The notes under the pieces: generated by a model
Databases searched by the model: none
What the model saw: the letters and a program-made list of their open reading frames with translations, nothing else
Told to the model about the DNA's origin: nothing
Part shown: piece after piece, positions 8,782-17,710 of the stretch
Numbering within the stretch: position 1 is the stretch's first letter
How the letters are laid out: each line of letters starts with the position of its first letter
Origin: Salinicola lusitanus
Lineage (GTDB): Bacteria; Pseudomonadota; Gammaproteobacteria; Pseudomonadales; Halomonadaceae
Reading direction: 5' to 3'
DNA length: 47,762 nt
Assembly (NCBI RefSeq): GCF_003206045.1
Contig: NZ_PZJM01000014.1
Coordinates: forward strand, 1-47,762
Program-made: the position numbers and the translations under genes

Positions 8782-9705
8782 ATGACGCCCACTCGTTCGC
8801 TGCGCCATACCGGCATTCTTCTCCTCGGGATGGTGACTTCGTCCTTGGCAGTGGCTCAGGATTCAAGCACCAGCAGCGACCCGGTCCAGCAAGCGAACGA
8901 ACAGGCGGAAGTGCGCCGGAATCTCGAGGCGGAGACTGCCGAGAACCCGTTGGCGGTCACGACCTATCGTCGCAACTACATCCTGCCCTGGACCTACAAC
9001 AGCAACCCGGACGAATCCGACTTCCGGGAGATCACCTCGGAGGGCAACGTCGACAAGTCCGAGATCAAGTTCCAGTTGAGCTTCAAGGTCAAACTGCTCG
9101 ACGACATCTTCGGCGACAACGGCGACCTCTATTTCGCCTATACCCAGCGAAGCTGGTGGCAGGCCTACAACTCCGAGGCCTCCGCGCCCTTCCGCGAGAC
9201 CAACTACGAACCCGAGGGCTTCGTCAGTTTCGACAACAGCTGGACGGTGCTCGGCTGGACCAACACCATCAATCGTGTCGGCTTCGCGCACCAGTCCAAC
9301 GGCCGCTCCGATCCGCTGTCGCGCAGCTGGAATCGCCTCTACGCGGAGACCATTTTCCAGCGCGGCGACTGGGCCTTCAGCGTCGCCCCGCACTGGCGTA
9401 TTCCGGAAAACGCCGAAGACGACGACAACCCGGACCTGGAAAATTACATCGGCTACGGGGACCTGACCCTGGTGCGTGCGTTCGGGGATCAGGAAGTCTC
9501 GTTGATGGTTCGTGGCAACCCGGGCAAGGCGCACTACGGGGGGCAGCTCGACTACTCCTTCCCGCTGTTCGGCAAGGTGCGCGGTTATCTGCAGTACTAC
9601 AAGGGGTACGGGGAGAGCCTGATCGACTACAACCATGACGTGCAACGCTTCGGCCTTGGCTTCAGCATCAACACCTTTTTGGCCGGGATTCCCGGTACGC
9701 GTTGA
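8782..9705 (+). CDS. pldA: Outer-membrane phospholipase A (OmpPLA)
   Basis: A 307-residue outer-membrane beta barrel that hydrolyses phospholipids misplaced in the outer leaflet, so maintaining membrane asymmetry. It has a signal peptide (1-25, ending VAQD) and a short acidic linker, then the barrel with the hallmark motif YTQRSWWQAYN and FRETNYEPE. The catalytic triad is visible as H170, S172 (HQSNGR) and N184 (RSWNR), with exactly the spacing of E. coli H142, S144 and N156. The last strand ends FSINTFL. AGGA lies 8 bases before the ATG. The family needs calcium and dimerisation for activity. It is the first gene after a 237-base gap divergent from mscK. Confidence 0.95.
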   Translation: MTPTRSLRHTGILLLGMVTSSLAVAQDSSTSSDPVQQANEQAEVRRNLEAETAENPLAVTTYRRNYILPWTYNSNPDESDFREITSEGNVDKSEIKFQLSFKVKLLDDIFGDNGDLYFAYTQRSWWQAYNSEASAPFRETNYEPEGFVSFDNSWTVLGWTNTINRVGFAHQSNGRSDPLSRSWNRLYAETIFQRGDWAFSVAPHWRIPENAEDDDNPDLENYIGYGDLTLVRAFGDQEVSLMVRGNPGKAHYGGQLDYSFPLFGKVRGYLQYYKGYGESLIDYNHDVQRFGLGFSINTFLAGIPGTR

Positions 9706-9780
9706 TGCCGACAGATTGCCAATCTATGCTGAAGCCTGTCTGTTTCACCCATGCCACTCGACTGTCAAAGGATGACAACC

Positions 9781-10122
9781 ATGACCATGCAACCTATCGG
9801 CGGCAACGGCCCCGAGCGTGAACGCGAAGCCTCGACCGAACAACTCAAGGAAGATCTGCGCAATCTGTCTCACACGGTCGAGGAGCTGATTCACGCCACG
9901 GCGGACGACTCCCGCAGCAATATCTCCGAACTGCGTGAACGCGCTCAGCAACGTCTGCATGCCACGCGCGAACGTCTGGAAGCGCGCGGAGAGGCGCTCT
10001 ATTCCAGCGCCAAGGGACAGGTCGACGCCACCGACCGCTACGTGCACGAAAATCCCTGGACCAGCATCGGTATCGGCGCTGCAGCGGGCGTGGTTCTGGG
10101 ACTGCTGCTGGGACGTCGCTGA
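9781..10122 (+). CDS. DUF883 family tail-anchored protein (ElaB/YqjD-like)
   Basis: A 113-residue protein with a charged, coiled-coil N-terminal two thirds (about 10-80) and a C-terminal glycine-zipper membrane anchor, NPWTSIGIGAAAG followed by VVLGLLLGRR. E. coli relatives YqjD and ElaB sit in the inner membrane and bind ribosomes in stationary phase. I chose the ATG at 9781 because AAGGA lies 9 bases upstream; the in-frame ATG at 9772 would be only one base away. The stop overlaps the next start (TGATG), so it is the first gene of a three-gene yqjD-yqjE-yqjK-like operon. Two similar proteins are encoded at 16.6 and 17.0 kb. Confidence 0.88.
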   Translation: MTMQPIGGNGPEREREASTEQLKEDLRNLSHTVEELIHATADDSRSNISELRERAQQRLHATRERLEARGEALYSSAKGQVDATDRYVHENPWTSIGIGAAAGVVLGLLLGRR

Positions 10123-10502
10123 TGGCAGGGCCGGCTGAAAACGTGATCTCCGCCGCCAGGCGACTGATCGCCAACCTCATCGCCACCGGCCAGACGCGAC
10201 TGCGCCTGGCAGTGGTCGAGTGGGAGGCGGAGCGCGACCGGATGCTGACGCTTCTGCTGCTGGCCGGCGCAGGGCTGATCGTACTGTCGTTCGCGATCGG
10301 GATGCTGCTGCTGCTGGTTGTGGTGGTCTACTGGGAAGATCACCGACTGCAGGCGATCGGTATCTGCTCGGCGGTGCTCTTCGTCCTGTCAGGCATCTTG
10401 ATCTTCTCCGCCAAGCGGGTCGCCAAACAGCGCAAGCTGATGGCCGCCACCCTGCATCACCTCGATCGCGACCGCCAGGCATTGGGGAGCTCTCATGACT
10501 GA
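10122..10502 (+). CDS. yqjE: YqjE-like phage-holin-family membrane protein
   Basis: A 126-residue protein with a short amphipathic N-terminus and two membrane helices (about 42-70 and 77-98), matching the family that contains E. coli YqjE. The start codon shares a base with the upstream stop and the 3' end overlaps the next gene by 8 bases. The function of the family is unknown; its constant pairing with YqjD-like proteins suggests a joint role in membrane anchoring or stress. It is not evidence of a prophage, since no phage genes are near. Confidence 0.85.
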   Translation: MAGPAENVISAARRLIANLIATGQTRLRLAVVEWEAERDRMLTLLLLAGAGLIVLSFAIGMLLLLVVVVYWEDHRLQAIGICSAVLFVLSGILIFSAKRVAKQRKLMAATLHHLDRDRQALGSSHD

Positions 10503-10794
10503 ACGTTCGCGACAACAGCAGTTGGACGAGCTGGAGGACGAGATCCTCCAGCAACGCCTGGACATGACCGCCGCCATGCGGGAGTGGCGCGATGCCACGG
10601 CGCCGATCGACAACGCCTGGGACAAGCTGATGAGTTGGCGCGTTCCGTTGATGGCGGCCGGGGGGTTGCTGGCGATGCGCAGTGCGCGCAAGCCACGGTC
10701 GACCGGGCGACTGTTCAGGCGAGCGCTGACCGGATTCATGATGTACAACCGCGGCCGGGCGCTCTACCGGGCGACCCGCGGGAGAAACCGCTAG
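10495..10794 (+). CDS. yqjK: YqjK-like small protein
   Basis: A 99-residue basic protein, third in the yqjD-yqjE operon, starting inside yqjE. The N-terminal 35 residues are predicted helix rich in Q, E and R; a weak hydrophobic segment (about 48-61) follows, and the C-terminus is arginine rich. Position and features fit the YqjK-like family, though sequence identity to it cannot be judged here. No function is known. A strong hairpin follows after 33 bases. Confidence 0.7.
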   Translation: MTERSRQQQLDELEDEILQQRLDMTAAMREWRDATAPIDNAWDKLMSWRVPLMAAGGLLAMRSARKPRSTGRLFRRALTGFMMYNRGRALYRATRGRNR

Positions 10795-10827
10795 CGACCC
10801 GTCGCGCTGTCTCTGTCAGCCGAACCG

Positions 10828-10856
10828 GATGGCCACTGCACTCAGTGGCCATCTTT
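10828..10856. terminator. Terminator between the yqj operon and the convergent yhiN-like gene
   Basis: Perfect 11-base stem GATGGCCACTG / CAGTGGCCATC with a 4-base loop, followed by TTT on the plus strand. It lies between two convergent genes and could serve both. Confidence 0.8.
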
Positions 10857-10865
10857 CGTTCGGGC

Positions 10866-12047
10866 TCAAATCGCCTGGCCGCAGGCCACGCCGGACGACC
10901 AGGCCCACTGGAAGTTGAAACCACCCAGCTGGCCGGTGACGTCCAGCACCTCACCGATGAAGTAGAGCTGGGGGAGCGCGTCGACGGCGAAGGTCTTCGA
11001 CGACACCGCAGCCGTGTCGACGCCGCCCATGGTGACCTCCGCGGTGCGCCACCCCTCCGTGCCCGCCGGCTTGAACTGCCAGGCCCCGAGACCGCTCGCC
11101 ACGGCATCGATATCGGCGTTGGAGAGTTCGGCCAACGGCCGGTCCTGCCACCCCTGCCACTCGATCAGCGCCTGGGAGAGACGCTTGGGCAGCAGTTCGC
11201 CCAGCCAGCTACCCAGCCGCCGCCGCGGCACGCGTCGACGCAGGTCGGCCAGGGTCTCCGCAACCGGTGTAGAGGGCAGCCAGTCGATCGCCACCGGCAT
11301 GCCCGGCAGCCAGTGGCTCGAGGCCTGGAGCATTGCCGGCCCGGACAGACCGCGATGGGTGAACAGCAACGGCTCACGGTAGGCGCCGTCGCCGCAACTG
11401 GCAACAACGGGACAGGAGAGGCCGGAGAGCGAGGCCAGTGACGCCTTCCATTGCGACGTCACCGTGAATGGCACCAGTGCCGCCCGCGTCTCGGTCACGG
11501 CCAGCCCGAACTGGCGCGCCAGATCGTAGCCGAAGCCACTGGCGCCGAGCGTCGGGACGGAGAGGCCACCGGTGGCGACGACCACGGCCCCCGCTGCCAC
11601 CGTGCGGCCATCTATCTCCAGCTGCATCCCTTCACCCAGGCGCTCGACCCTCCCTACCGTGGTGGAGAGCGAGACTTCCACGCCTGCCCACTCGCACTCG
11701 GTCAGCAGCAGCGAGACGATCTCCTTCGCCGACTGCGCGCAGAACAGCTGGCCAGGCGCCTTCTCGACGTACTCGACGCCATGCCGCTCGACCAGTTCGA
11801 CGAAATGGTGCGGCGTGTAGCGTTTCAGCGCCGAAATCGAGAAGTGCGGATTGCGCGAGAAGAAATGTGCCGGCGTGGTGGCGAGATTGGTGAAATTGCA
11901 GCGCCCACCGCCGGACATCAGAATCTTCTTTCCCGCCTTGCTGGCATGATCGACGACTCGCACGCGAAGGCCGCGGTAGCCCGCGGTCAGCGCGCACATC
12001 AGCCCCGCTGCGCCAGCGCCGATAATGACCACGTCGTAGGTTTTCAT
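10866..12047 (-). CDS. yhiN: HI0933/YhiN-family FAD-dependent oxidoreductase
   Basis: A 393-residue flavoprotein. The N-terminal dinucleotide-binding motif VVIIGAGAAGLMCA (6-19) is followed by the family hallmark KKILMSGGGRCNFTN (about 39-53), and the C-terminal part has GEVLDVTGQLGGFN for FAD binding. Homologues (YhiN, HI0933, BaiN) are widespread but their substrates in proteobacteria are not established; BaiN from gut bacteria acts on bile-acid intermediates. The gene stands alone, leftward, with a 148-base gap to the divergent RND adaptor gene. Confidence 0.9.
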   Translation of the reverse strand: MKTYDVVIIGAGAAGLMCALTAGYRGLRVRVVDHASKAGKKILMSGGGRCNFTNLATTPAHFFSRNPHFSISALKRYTPHHFVELVERHGVEYVEKAPGQLFCAQSAKEIVSLLLTECEWAGVEVSLSTTVGRVERLGEGMQLEIDGRTVAAGAVVVATGGLSVPTLGASGFGYDLARQFGLAVTETRAALVPFTVTSQWKASLASLSGLSCPVVASCGDGAYREPLLFTHRGLSGPAMLQASSHWLPGMPVAIDWLPSTPVAETLADLRRRVPRRRLGSWLGELLPKRLSQALIEWQGWQDRPLAELSNADIDAVASGLGAWQFKPAGTEGWRTAEVTMGGVDTAAVSSKTFAVDALPQLYFIGEVLDVTGQLGGFNFQWAWSSGVACGQAI

Positions 12048-12195
12048 CTCCGCACCGCACTTGCCTCACTGAATGGGTAGGCATTCTAACAGAGGCGTTT
12101 TTCGAGATGCCCTTTTCATTCGCCGGTCGTTCAGGTACTAACGAGTGGCGCGCACTCGCCCGCCCAACGCAACGCTGACAAGATATCCGCCAATC

Positions 12196-13350
12196 ATGAC
12201 AACGAATTCGGCAGCTCGTGAGCGCTTCACGCTCGGACGCGAAACCCGCCTACCGCCCCTGCTGGCCCTGGCCCTCTGCGCGATAGCGACATGGTTGCCG
12301 GGCCCGACCCCCGCGAGCGCCCAGGAGACGCCGCCTGTCGCCGTGATCGGCGCCACCGTCATGGCTTCGACCTGGCAGGACCCCGTGGAGGCGCTGGGAA
12401 CCTTGAGAGCCGACGAGAGCGTCACCCTCTCCTCCACGCTCACCGGCACCGTCAGCGCGCTCAATTTCGAGGACGGCGACGAGGTGGCAGCCAACCAGTG
12501 GCTGGTGCAGCTCGACGACGCCCAGGCTCAAGCCGAGCTGCGCGCCGCCCAGGCGCTACTGGGCCAACGCCGGAGTGCGCTCAACCGGGCCCAGCAGCTC
12601 CAGGATCGCAACCTGGGGGTCCGCGCCACGCTCGAGGACAATGCCGCACTGGTCAAGCAGAGCGAGGCCGAGATCGATGCCATCCGCGCGCGACTCGCCG
12701 ATCACCGCCTGCAGGCCCCCTTCGCGGGCACGGTGGGGTTGCGCGAGATCAGCGTGGGCGCCCTGGTCACCCCCGGCACCGAGCTGGTCACGCTCGACAA
12801 GCTGGACACCATGAAGCTCGACTTCACCGTCCCGGCGACGCTGCTGTCGGTGCTCCACCCCGGCCTGACACTCAGCGCCACGACACCGAGCTATCCGGAC
12901 CAGGTCTTCCGCGCCGAGGTCGCGACCCTCGGCACGCGTATCGATCCCATTTCGCGCAGCCTGGTGGTCCGCGCCAACCTGCCCAATCCCGACGGCCGGC
13001 TGCTGCCGGGCATGCTGATGGAAGTGCAGTTGAACCAGCCCGCGCGCGAGGCGTTGACGATCCCGGAAAGCGCGCTGGTTCCGGATGGCGAACGCCAGAC
13101 GGTCTGGCTGATCGAACCGGGTCAGCCGGCCCATGTGACGCGCCGGGAGGTCACCACCGGCGAACGCCGACAGGGGGAAGTCGAGATCATCGCGGGGCTC
13201 GATGGCGGGCAGCGGATCGTGACCCACGGCACGCTCAAGGTACGCGAGGGGGATCCGGTCGAGCTGGTCGCGGAAAATGTCGGCGAGGGTGACATCAGGG
13301 ATGTGCTGGAGCGTCAGCGCCGCGCCACCGAATCCCGGGCGAGCGACTGA
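12196..13350 (+). CDS. RND efflux periplasmic adaptor (membrane fusion protein)
   Basis: A 384-residue adaptor that links an inner-membrane RND pump to an outer-membrane channel. A signal segment (about 17-44, ending PASAQE) is followed by the lipoyl/biotinyl-like half-motifs (LSSTLTGTVSALNFEDGD and LQAPFAGTVGLREI), an alpha hairpin between them (about 110-170), and the beta-barrel and membrane-proximal domains. The ATG at 12196 places the signal peptide sensibly; a GTG at 12145 would add 17 residues and neither has a clear ribosome site. The stop overlaps the pump start (TGATG). No TolC-like gene or local repressor is adjacent, so the outer-membrane partner must be encoded elsewhere. The substrate is unknown. 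Confidence 0.88.
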   Translation: MTTNSAARERFTLGRETRLPPLLALALCAIATWLPGPTPASAQETPPVAVIGATVMASTWQDPVEALGTLRADESVTLSSTLTGTVSALNFEDGDEVAANQWLVQLDDAQAQAELRAAQALLGQRRSALNRAQQLQDRNLGVRATLEDNAALVKQSEAEIDAIRARLADHRLQAPFAGTVGLREISVGALVTPGTELVTLDKLDTMKLDFTVPATLLSVLHPGLTLSATTPSYPDQVFRAEVATLGTRIDPISRSLVVRANLPNPDGRLLPGMLMEVQLNQPAREALTIPESALVPDGERQTVWLIEPGQPAHVTRREVTTGERRQGEVEIIAGLDGGQRIVTHGTLKVREGDPVELVAENVGEGDIRDVLERQRRATESRASD

Positions 13351-16300
13351 TGCGAATTTCCGATCTATCGATTCGCCGCCCGGTTTTCGCGACGGTCGTC
13401 TCGCTACTGCTGATCGCCTTCGGCCTGCTGGCCATGGAGCGCCTGCCGCTGCAGGAGTATCCGGCGATCGACCCGCCCATCGTCAGCATCGAAACCAACT
13501 ACCCCGGCGCCTCCGCCAGCGTGGTCGAGACCCGGATCACCCAACTGCTGGAGGACCGCATCGCCGGTATCGAGGGTATCGTCTCGATCGAGTCCAGCAG
13601 CGCCGACGGCGAATCGGAGATCGACGTCGAATTCTCGCTGGATCGAGACATCGACGGTGCCGCCAACGATATCCGCGACCGCATCTCGTCGGTGGCCGAC
13701 AACCTGCCCGACCAGGCCGAACCTCCGGAGATCGAGAAGAGCGACAGCAGCGACGATGTCATCATCTGGCTGTCGCTCTCCGGCGAGGGCTATACCATCC
13801 CGGAGCTCACCGATTACGCCAATCGCTATCTCGTCGACCGCTTCTCGACCCAGAACGGTGTGGCTCGGGTTCGCCTGAGCGGCGGCAAGGAGTATGCGAT
13901 GCGGGTCTGGCTCGATCGCAACGCCCTGGCCGCGCGGCAGCTGACGGTCGATGATGTCGCCGATGCGCTCCAGAACGAAAACGTCGAGCTGCCGGCCGGC
14001 TTTCTCGAATCCCGCGACCGCCAGTTCACGCTGCGCATTCCGCGCAGTTTCACCACCGCCGCCGACTTCCAGAACCTGGTGATCGCGCGAGGAGACGACG
14101 GTTACCTGGTGCGGCTGGCCGATGTCGCCCGGGTGGAGGTCGGCTCGGTCGAGGAGCGTTCGCTCTATCGCGGCAACGAAGTCCCCATGGTCGGCCTGGG
14201 CATGATCAAGCAGTCGACCGCCAGCGTGCTGGAGGTCGCCAACGGCGCCAAGGCGGAAATGACCCGGCTGCAGCCGACGCTGCCGGACGGCATGCAGCTG
14301 TCGCTCAACTTCGATTCGTCGGTGTTCGTGTCAGGTGCCCTGCACGAGGTCGCAGCCACCTTGTTCATCGCCATGGGATTGGTGGTGGTGGTGATCTTTC
14401 TCTTTCTGGGCAACGTGCGCACGACCCTGGTGCCAGCGGTGACGGTACCGATATCGCTGATCGGCACCTTCATCTTCCTGGCCCTGTTCGGCTTCACCCT
14501 GAATCTGCTGACCTTGCTGGCGCTGGTCCTGGCGATCGGTCTGGTCGTCGACGACGCGATCGTGGTCATCGAGAACGTCCACCGGCGCATGGTGGTCCAT
14601 CGCGAAACGCCCCTGGTGGCGGCCTATCGCGGTACGCGTCAGATCGGCTTTGCGGTGATCGCCACCACCCTGGTGCTAATCACGGTATTCATTCCGTTGA
14701 GCCTGCTGCAGGGGGATATCGGGCGCCTGTTCTCGGAGTTTGCCCTGACCCTCGCCGCCGCCGTCGGGCTCTCCTGCCTGGTCGCGCTGTCGCTGGCACC
14801 GATGCTGTGTTCGAAGCTGCTCAACCCGAGCATGCACGAGAGCCGCATCAGCCGCGGCGTGCAGTGGCTGCTGGACCGTTCGCAGACGATCTACCGGCGC
14901 TGGCTAAGCCGGGCGCTGCGCTTCCGCTGGTTCATGGTCGGCCTGTTTGCCCTCGTCCTGGCCCTTACCGCCTGGCTGTTCCAGCAGTTGCCCAACGAGT
15001 ACACCCCCCGGGAGGACCGTGGCGCCTTTTTCGTGCTGATCGAGGGGCCGCCCGGCGCGACCTTCCATTACATGCAGGATTACTACGACGAGATAGAGAC
15101 CCGCTTGATGTCCCTGGTCGACGCCGGCGATATCAACCAGGTGTCGATTCGTGGCCCGCGTGGCTTCGGCAATGTCGAGAATTTCAACGACGGCATGGCC
15201 ATCGTCACCCTCAACGACTGGGGCGACCGGCGTTCGGCGTGGGACATCATGGCCGATGTCAGGCAGCGCCTTGACGATCTTCCCGGCGTCACCGCCACGC
15301 CGGTCATGCGCCAGGGCTTCGGCGGCAGAGTCGAGAAGCCGATCCAGTTCGTGATCGGCGGCAGTACATACGAGCAGCTGGTCGACTGGCGCGACCGTCT
15401 ACTCGAGCGTATCCGCGAGGACGGTAACGTGGGGCTCGAGGCGGTGGACAGCGACTACAAGGAGACCCAGCCACAGCTCCGCATCCGGATCGACTACAAC
15501 CGCGCAGCCGCCCTGGGCGTGACCGTCAGCACCATCGGCAACACCCTCGAGACACTGTTCGGCGGCCGCAACGTCACCACCTACGTCGATAACGGGGAGG
15601 AGTACGACGTCATCCTCGAGGGGGAGCGCGAGCGCCAGCGAGCGCCGAGTACGCTGGACAACGTGCAGGTCCGTTCGGCGGTCAGCGGCGAGCTGATTCC
15701 ACTGGCGAGTCTGGTCTCCATCTCCGAATTCGCGGGTGCCAGCGAACTCAATCGATTCAACCGGATGCGCGCCATAACGCTGGAGGCCAACCTCCAGAGC
15801 GGTACCGCCATGGGTGACGCGCTCGCCTACCTCCAGCGGATCGCCGCCGAGGAGCTGCCCAGCGAGGCGGTCATCGACTACAAGGGCCCCTCGCGCGATT
15901 ACCAGGAGGCCAGCGGCGCCACCGCCTTTCTGCTCCTGCTGGGCATCGTCGTGGTGTTCCTGGTCCTGGCGGCCCAGTTCGAGAGCTTCATCCATCCGCT
16001 GGTCATCATGTTCACGGTGCCGCTGGCGATCAGCGGTGCCCTGCTTGGCCTCTGGGCCAGCGGCCAATCTCTCAACATCTACAGCCAGGTGGGGCTGGTC
16101 GTACTGGTGGGGCTGGCGGCCAAGAACGGCATTCTGATCGTCGAGTTCGCCAACCAACTGCGCGACGAGGGAGCGCCGTTCTCGGATGCGCTGGTCGAGG
16201 CGGCCGTGACACGGCTGCGACCGATACTGATGACCACCGTCACCACCATGGCTGGCGCGATACCGTTGATTCTGGCCTTCGGCCCGGGCGCCGAATCGCG

Positions 16301-16475
16301 CATCGTCATCGGCACCGTGATTTTCTGCGGGGTCGCCGTTGCCACGCTGTTGACGCTGTTCGTCGTCCCGGTCGCCTATGACATGCTCGCGCGACGGACC
16401 GGCTCACCCGGCGATGTCAGTCAGCGACTGGAGCGAGAGCTGAATCTCGACGCGTCGACGCAGGAAAGGTCCTAG
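13350..16475 (+). CDS. RND multidrug efflux pump, HAE1 family (AcrB/MexB-type)
   Basis: A 1041-residue inner-membrane proton antiporter. The first helix (about 11-30) is preceded by the typical SIRRPVFA start; the large periplasmic porter loops and 12 helices follow. Helix 4 has the proton-relay pair in GLVVDDAIVVIENVHRR, and the helix 10-11 region carries AAKNGILIVEFANQ. The first base of its ATG is the last base of the adaptor stop. Length and motifs fit the AcrB class, with closest resemblance in layout to two-gene systems lacking an outer-membrane gene. Substrates cannot be predicted. Confidence 0.92.
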   Translation: MRISDLSIRRPVFATVVSLLLIAFGLLAMERLPLQEYPAIDPPIVSIETNYPGASASVVETRITQLLEDRIAGIEGIVSIESSSADGESEIDVEFSLDRDIDGAANDIRDRISSVADNLPDQAEPPEIEKSDSSDDVIIWLSLSGEGYTIPELTDYANRYLVDRFSTQNGVARVRLSGGKEYAMRVWLDRNALAARQLTVDDVADALQNENVELPAGFLESRDRQFTLRIPRSFTTAADFQNLVIARGDDGYLVRLADVARVEVGSVEERSLYRGNEVPMVGLGMIKQSTASVLEVANGAKAEMTRLQPTLPDGMQLSLNFDSSVFVSGALHEVAATLFIAMGLVVVVIFLFLGNVRTTLVPAVTVPISLIGTFIFLALFGFTLNLLTLLALVLAIGLVVDDAIVVIENVHRRMVVHRETPLVAAYRGTRQIGFAVIATTLVLITVFIPLSLLQGDIGRLFSEFALTLAAAVGLSCLVALSLAPMLCSKLLNPSMHESRISRGVQWLLDRSQTIYRRWLSRALRFRWFMVGLFALVLALTAWLFQQLPNEYTPREDRGAFFVLIEGPPGATFHYMQDYYDEIETRLMSLVDAGDINQVSIRGPRGFGNVENFNDGMAIVTLNDWGDRRSAWDIMADVRQRLDDLPGVTATPVMRQGFGGRVEKPIQFVIGGSTYEQLVDWRDRLLERIREDGNVGLEAVDSDYKETQPQLRIRIDYNRAAALGVTVSTIGNTLETLFGGRNVTTYVDNGEEYDVILEGERERQRAPSTLDNVQVRSAVSGELIPLASLVSISEFAGASELNRFNRMRAITLEANLQSGTAMGDALAYLQRIAAEELPSEAVIDYKGPSRDYQEASGATAFLLLLGIVVVFLVLAAQFESFIHPLVIMFTVPLAISGALLGLWASGQSLNIYSQVGLVVLVGLAAKNGILIVEFANQLRDEGAPFSDALVEAAVTRLRPILMTTVTTMAGAIPLILAFGPGAESRIVIGTVIFCGVAVATLLTLFVVPVAYDMLARRTGSPGDVSQRLERELNLDASTQERS

Positions 16476-16493
16476 CGAGTCATGGAAATGCAA

Positions 16494-16501
16494 CTACACT
16501 T
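16494..16501 (+). promoter_or_regulatory. Candidate stationary-phase -10 element (CTACACTT)
   Basis: CTACACTT resembles the sigma-S -10 consensus CTATACTT and lies 78 bases upstream of the DUF883-like gene. E. coli ElaB/YqjD-type genes are RpoS dependent, which makes this plausible; no -35 is evident. Low certainty. Confidence 0.3.
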
Positions 16502-16579
16502 CTGTAGCGACGCCCATGCCAGACATGACGCTGTCGCGGGAATCGTAGGGAGGCCGTTTCACCGAACCGGAGGATGAAC

Positions 16580-16930
16580 ATGAGCCTGTTCCATCGTGAC
16601 GACAAGGAAGGCGAGGCCAGCCGTATCGATGAAGATATGGCAGCGGCCGCCGAGCGTGCGCCTCGCCTGGGGGACGACCCAATCCGGGAGGAGCCTGCAC
16701 TGGCATCGCGGGACGACCCTCTCGAGGAGAGCATCGACGAGCCGTCCCCCCACGCTGCCGCCTATTTTCCCCAGCACAGCTGGGCGGATCGTTCGCGCCA
16801 GCGCCTGGACGAGCAGATCAACGACACCTGCCAGAGCTGCGACGACTTCGTCCAACGCAAGCCCTGGCAGAGCGTCGGTATCGCCGCGCTGGGCGGCGCC
16901 TTGCTGACGCTGATATTGAGCCGGCGTTGA
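16580..16930 (+). CDS. Tail-anchored small protein, DUF883-like C-terminus
   Basis: A 116-residue protein with a long acidic N-terminal region (about 1-75, rich in D, E and P), a CQSC pair (residues 87-90) and a C-terminal membrane anchor QRKPWQSVGIAALGG followed by ALLTLILSRR. The anchor matches that of the DUF883 proteins at 9.8 and 17.0 kb. I chose the ATG at 16580 because GGAGG lies 6 bases upstream, whereas the ATG at 16574 touches that ribosome site. The acidic N-terminus has no resemblance to the coiled-coil part of YqjD. Function unknown. Confidence 0.8.
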   Translation: MSLFHRDDKEGEASRIDEDMAAAAERAPRLGDDPIREEPALASRDDPLEESIDEPSPHAAAYFPQHSWADRSRQRLDEQINDTCQSCDDFVQRKPWQSVGIAALGGALLTLILSRR

Positions 16931-16999
16931 CAGCTCGAACCGACAGGACGAATCTCCTGTTCTGAACCACCATCATCGACCAACGATTAAGGATGATCC

Positions 17000-17236
17000 A
17001 TGAGCCGCAACTATCGGGAAGAGAGCCGGAACTATTACCGCGACGCCAAGCGCCGAGGCCGTCAAGGCCTGGAACGCGCGAGGCATCGGGCGGACGATGT
17101 CAGCCACGAGTTGGCAGAGCATGCGGAAGAAGCCTGGCGCGAGACCGACGATTACATTCACCGTAATGCCTGGAGCAGCATCGGCGTCGCCGCGCTGGCC
17201 GGGTTTGCCATCGGATTCTTCGTCGGCCGCCGCTGA
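17000..17236 (+). CDS. DUF883 family small tail-anchored protein
   Basis: A 78-residue protein with a very basic N-terminus (Y, R and K rich, about 1-30), a short helical segment and the C-terminal anchor RNAWSSIGVAALAG followed by FAIGFFVGRR. It is a minimal version of the YqjD/ElaB type. AAGGAT lies 7 bases before the ATG. It follows the acidic paralogue after 69 bases, and the two may be co-transcribed: one is strongly acidic, the other strongly basic, which could let them interact. A good terminator follows. Confidence 0.85.
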   Translation: MSRNYREESRNYYRDAKRRGRQGLERARHRADDVSHELAEHAEEAWRETDDYIHRNAWSSIGVAALAGFAIGFFVGRR

Positions 17237-17253
17237 ACGCCAGTGTGACCACG

Positions 17254-17288
17254 ACGGCCCCGCCAGCGTCAAGCCGGTGGGGCCGTTT
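17254..17288 (+). terminator. Rho-independent terminator after the DUF883 gene pair
   Basis: Eleven-base stem ACGGCCCCGCC / GGTGGGGCCGT (one G-U pair), 11-base loop, then TTT. It also separates the convergent ygfX-like gene. Confidence 0.65.
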
Positions 17289-17311
17289 CACGTTTGGCGT
17301 GCAGGATCCGG

Positions 17312-17710
17312 TCACTCGGCTTGACTGGCTAGCGTCTCGCGCAGACGACGCAGCGAGTGTGCATCGCCACTATCGGGCCACAACCACAGACGTCGGCCGG
17401 AGAGATCGACCGCCGACAGCAGCGGTCCAAGGCGCACCAGCCGGCACGGGGACGGCTGCCACACCCGGGCATCGGCCGAATACTCCCAGACCGGCCTCTC
17501 CCCGGCCATCATGCATCGCAGATAGCGCCGTCTCGGCGTCGAGAGAAACTGTCGGCCGGCGAATGCCAGCCCGATCAGCGATATCGATACGGCCAGCCGC
17601 CAGTCGACCCACCACCCGGCGTAGCCGGACAAGGCCAGTGCCGACAGCCCCTGGCAAGTCAGCGACAGCCTAGAGCGCCTGACGACGACTGTTGTCAGTG
17701 GTCTCGGCAT
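17312..17710 (-). CDS. YgfX/CptA-like membrane protein, partner of SdhE
   Basis: A 132-residue protein with two hydrophobic segments (about 16-33 and 38-54) followed by a soluble C-terminal part rich in R, W and L. It overlaps the 3' end of sdhE by 41 bases in a different frame, the arrangement seen for E. coli ygfY-ygfX (sdhE-cptA). YgfX has been reported as an inner-membrane protein affecting cytoskeletal proteins and described as a toxin partner of SdhE, though that role is debated. Family membership rests mainly on context and membrane layout; sequence similarity within this family is low. Confidence 0.7.
   Translation of the reverse strand: MPRPLTTVVVRRSRLSLTCQGLSALALSGYAGWWVDWRLAVSISLIGLAFAGRQFLSTPRRRYLRCMMAGERPVWEYSADARVWQPSPCRLVRLGPLLSAVDLSGRRLWLWPDSGDAHSLRRLRETLASQAE

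Noticed and set aside
10122..10502. Phage-holin-like protein as a sign of a prophage.
   Set aside because: No other phage genes are near; the yqjDEK arrangement explains it.
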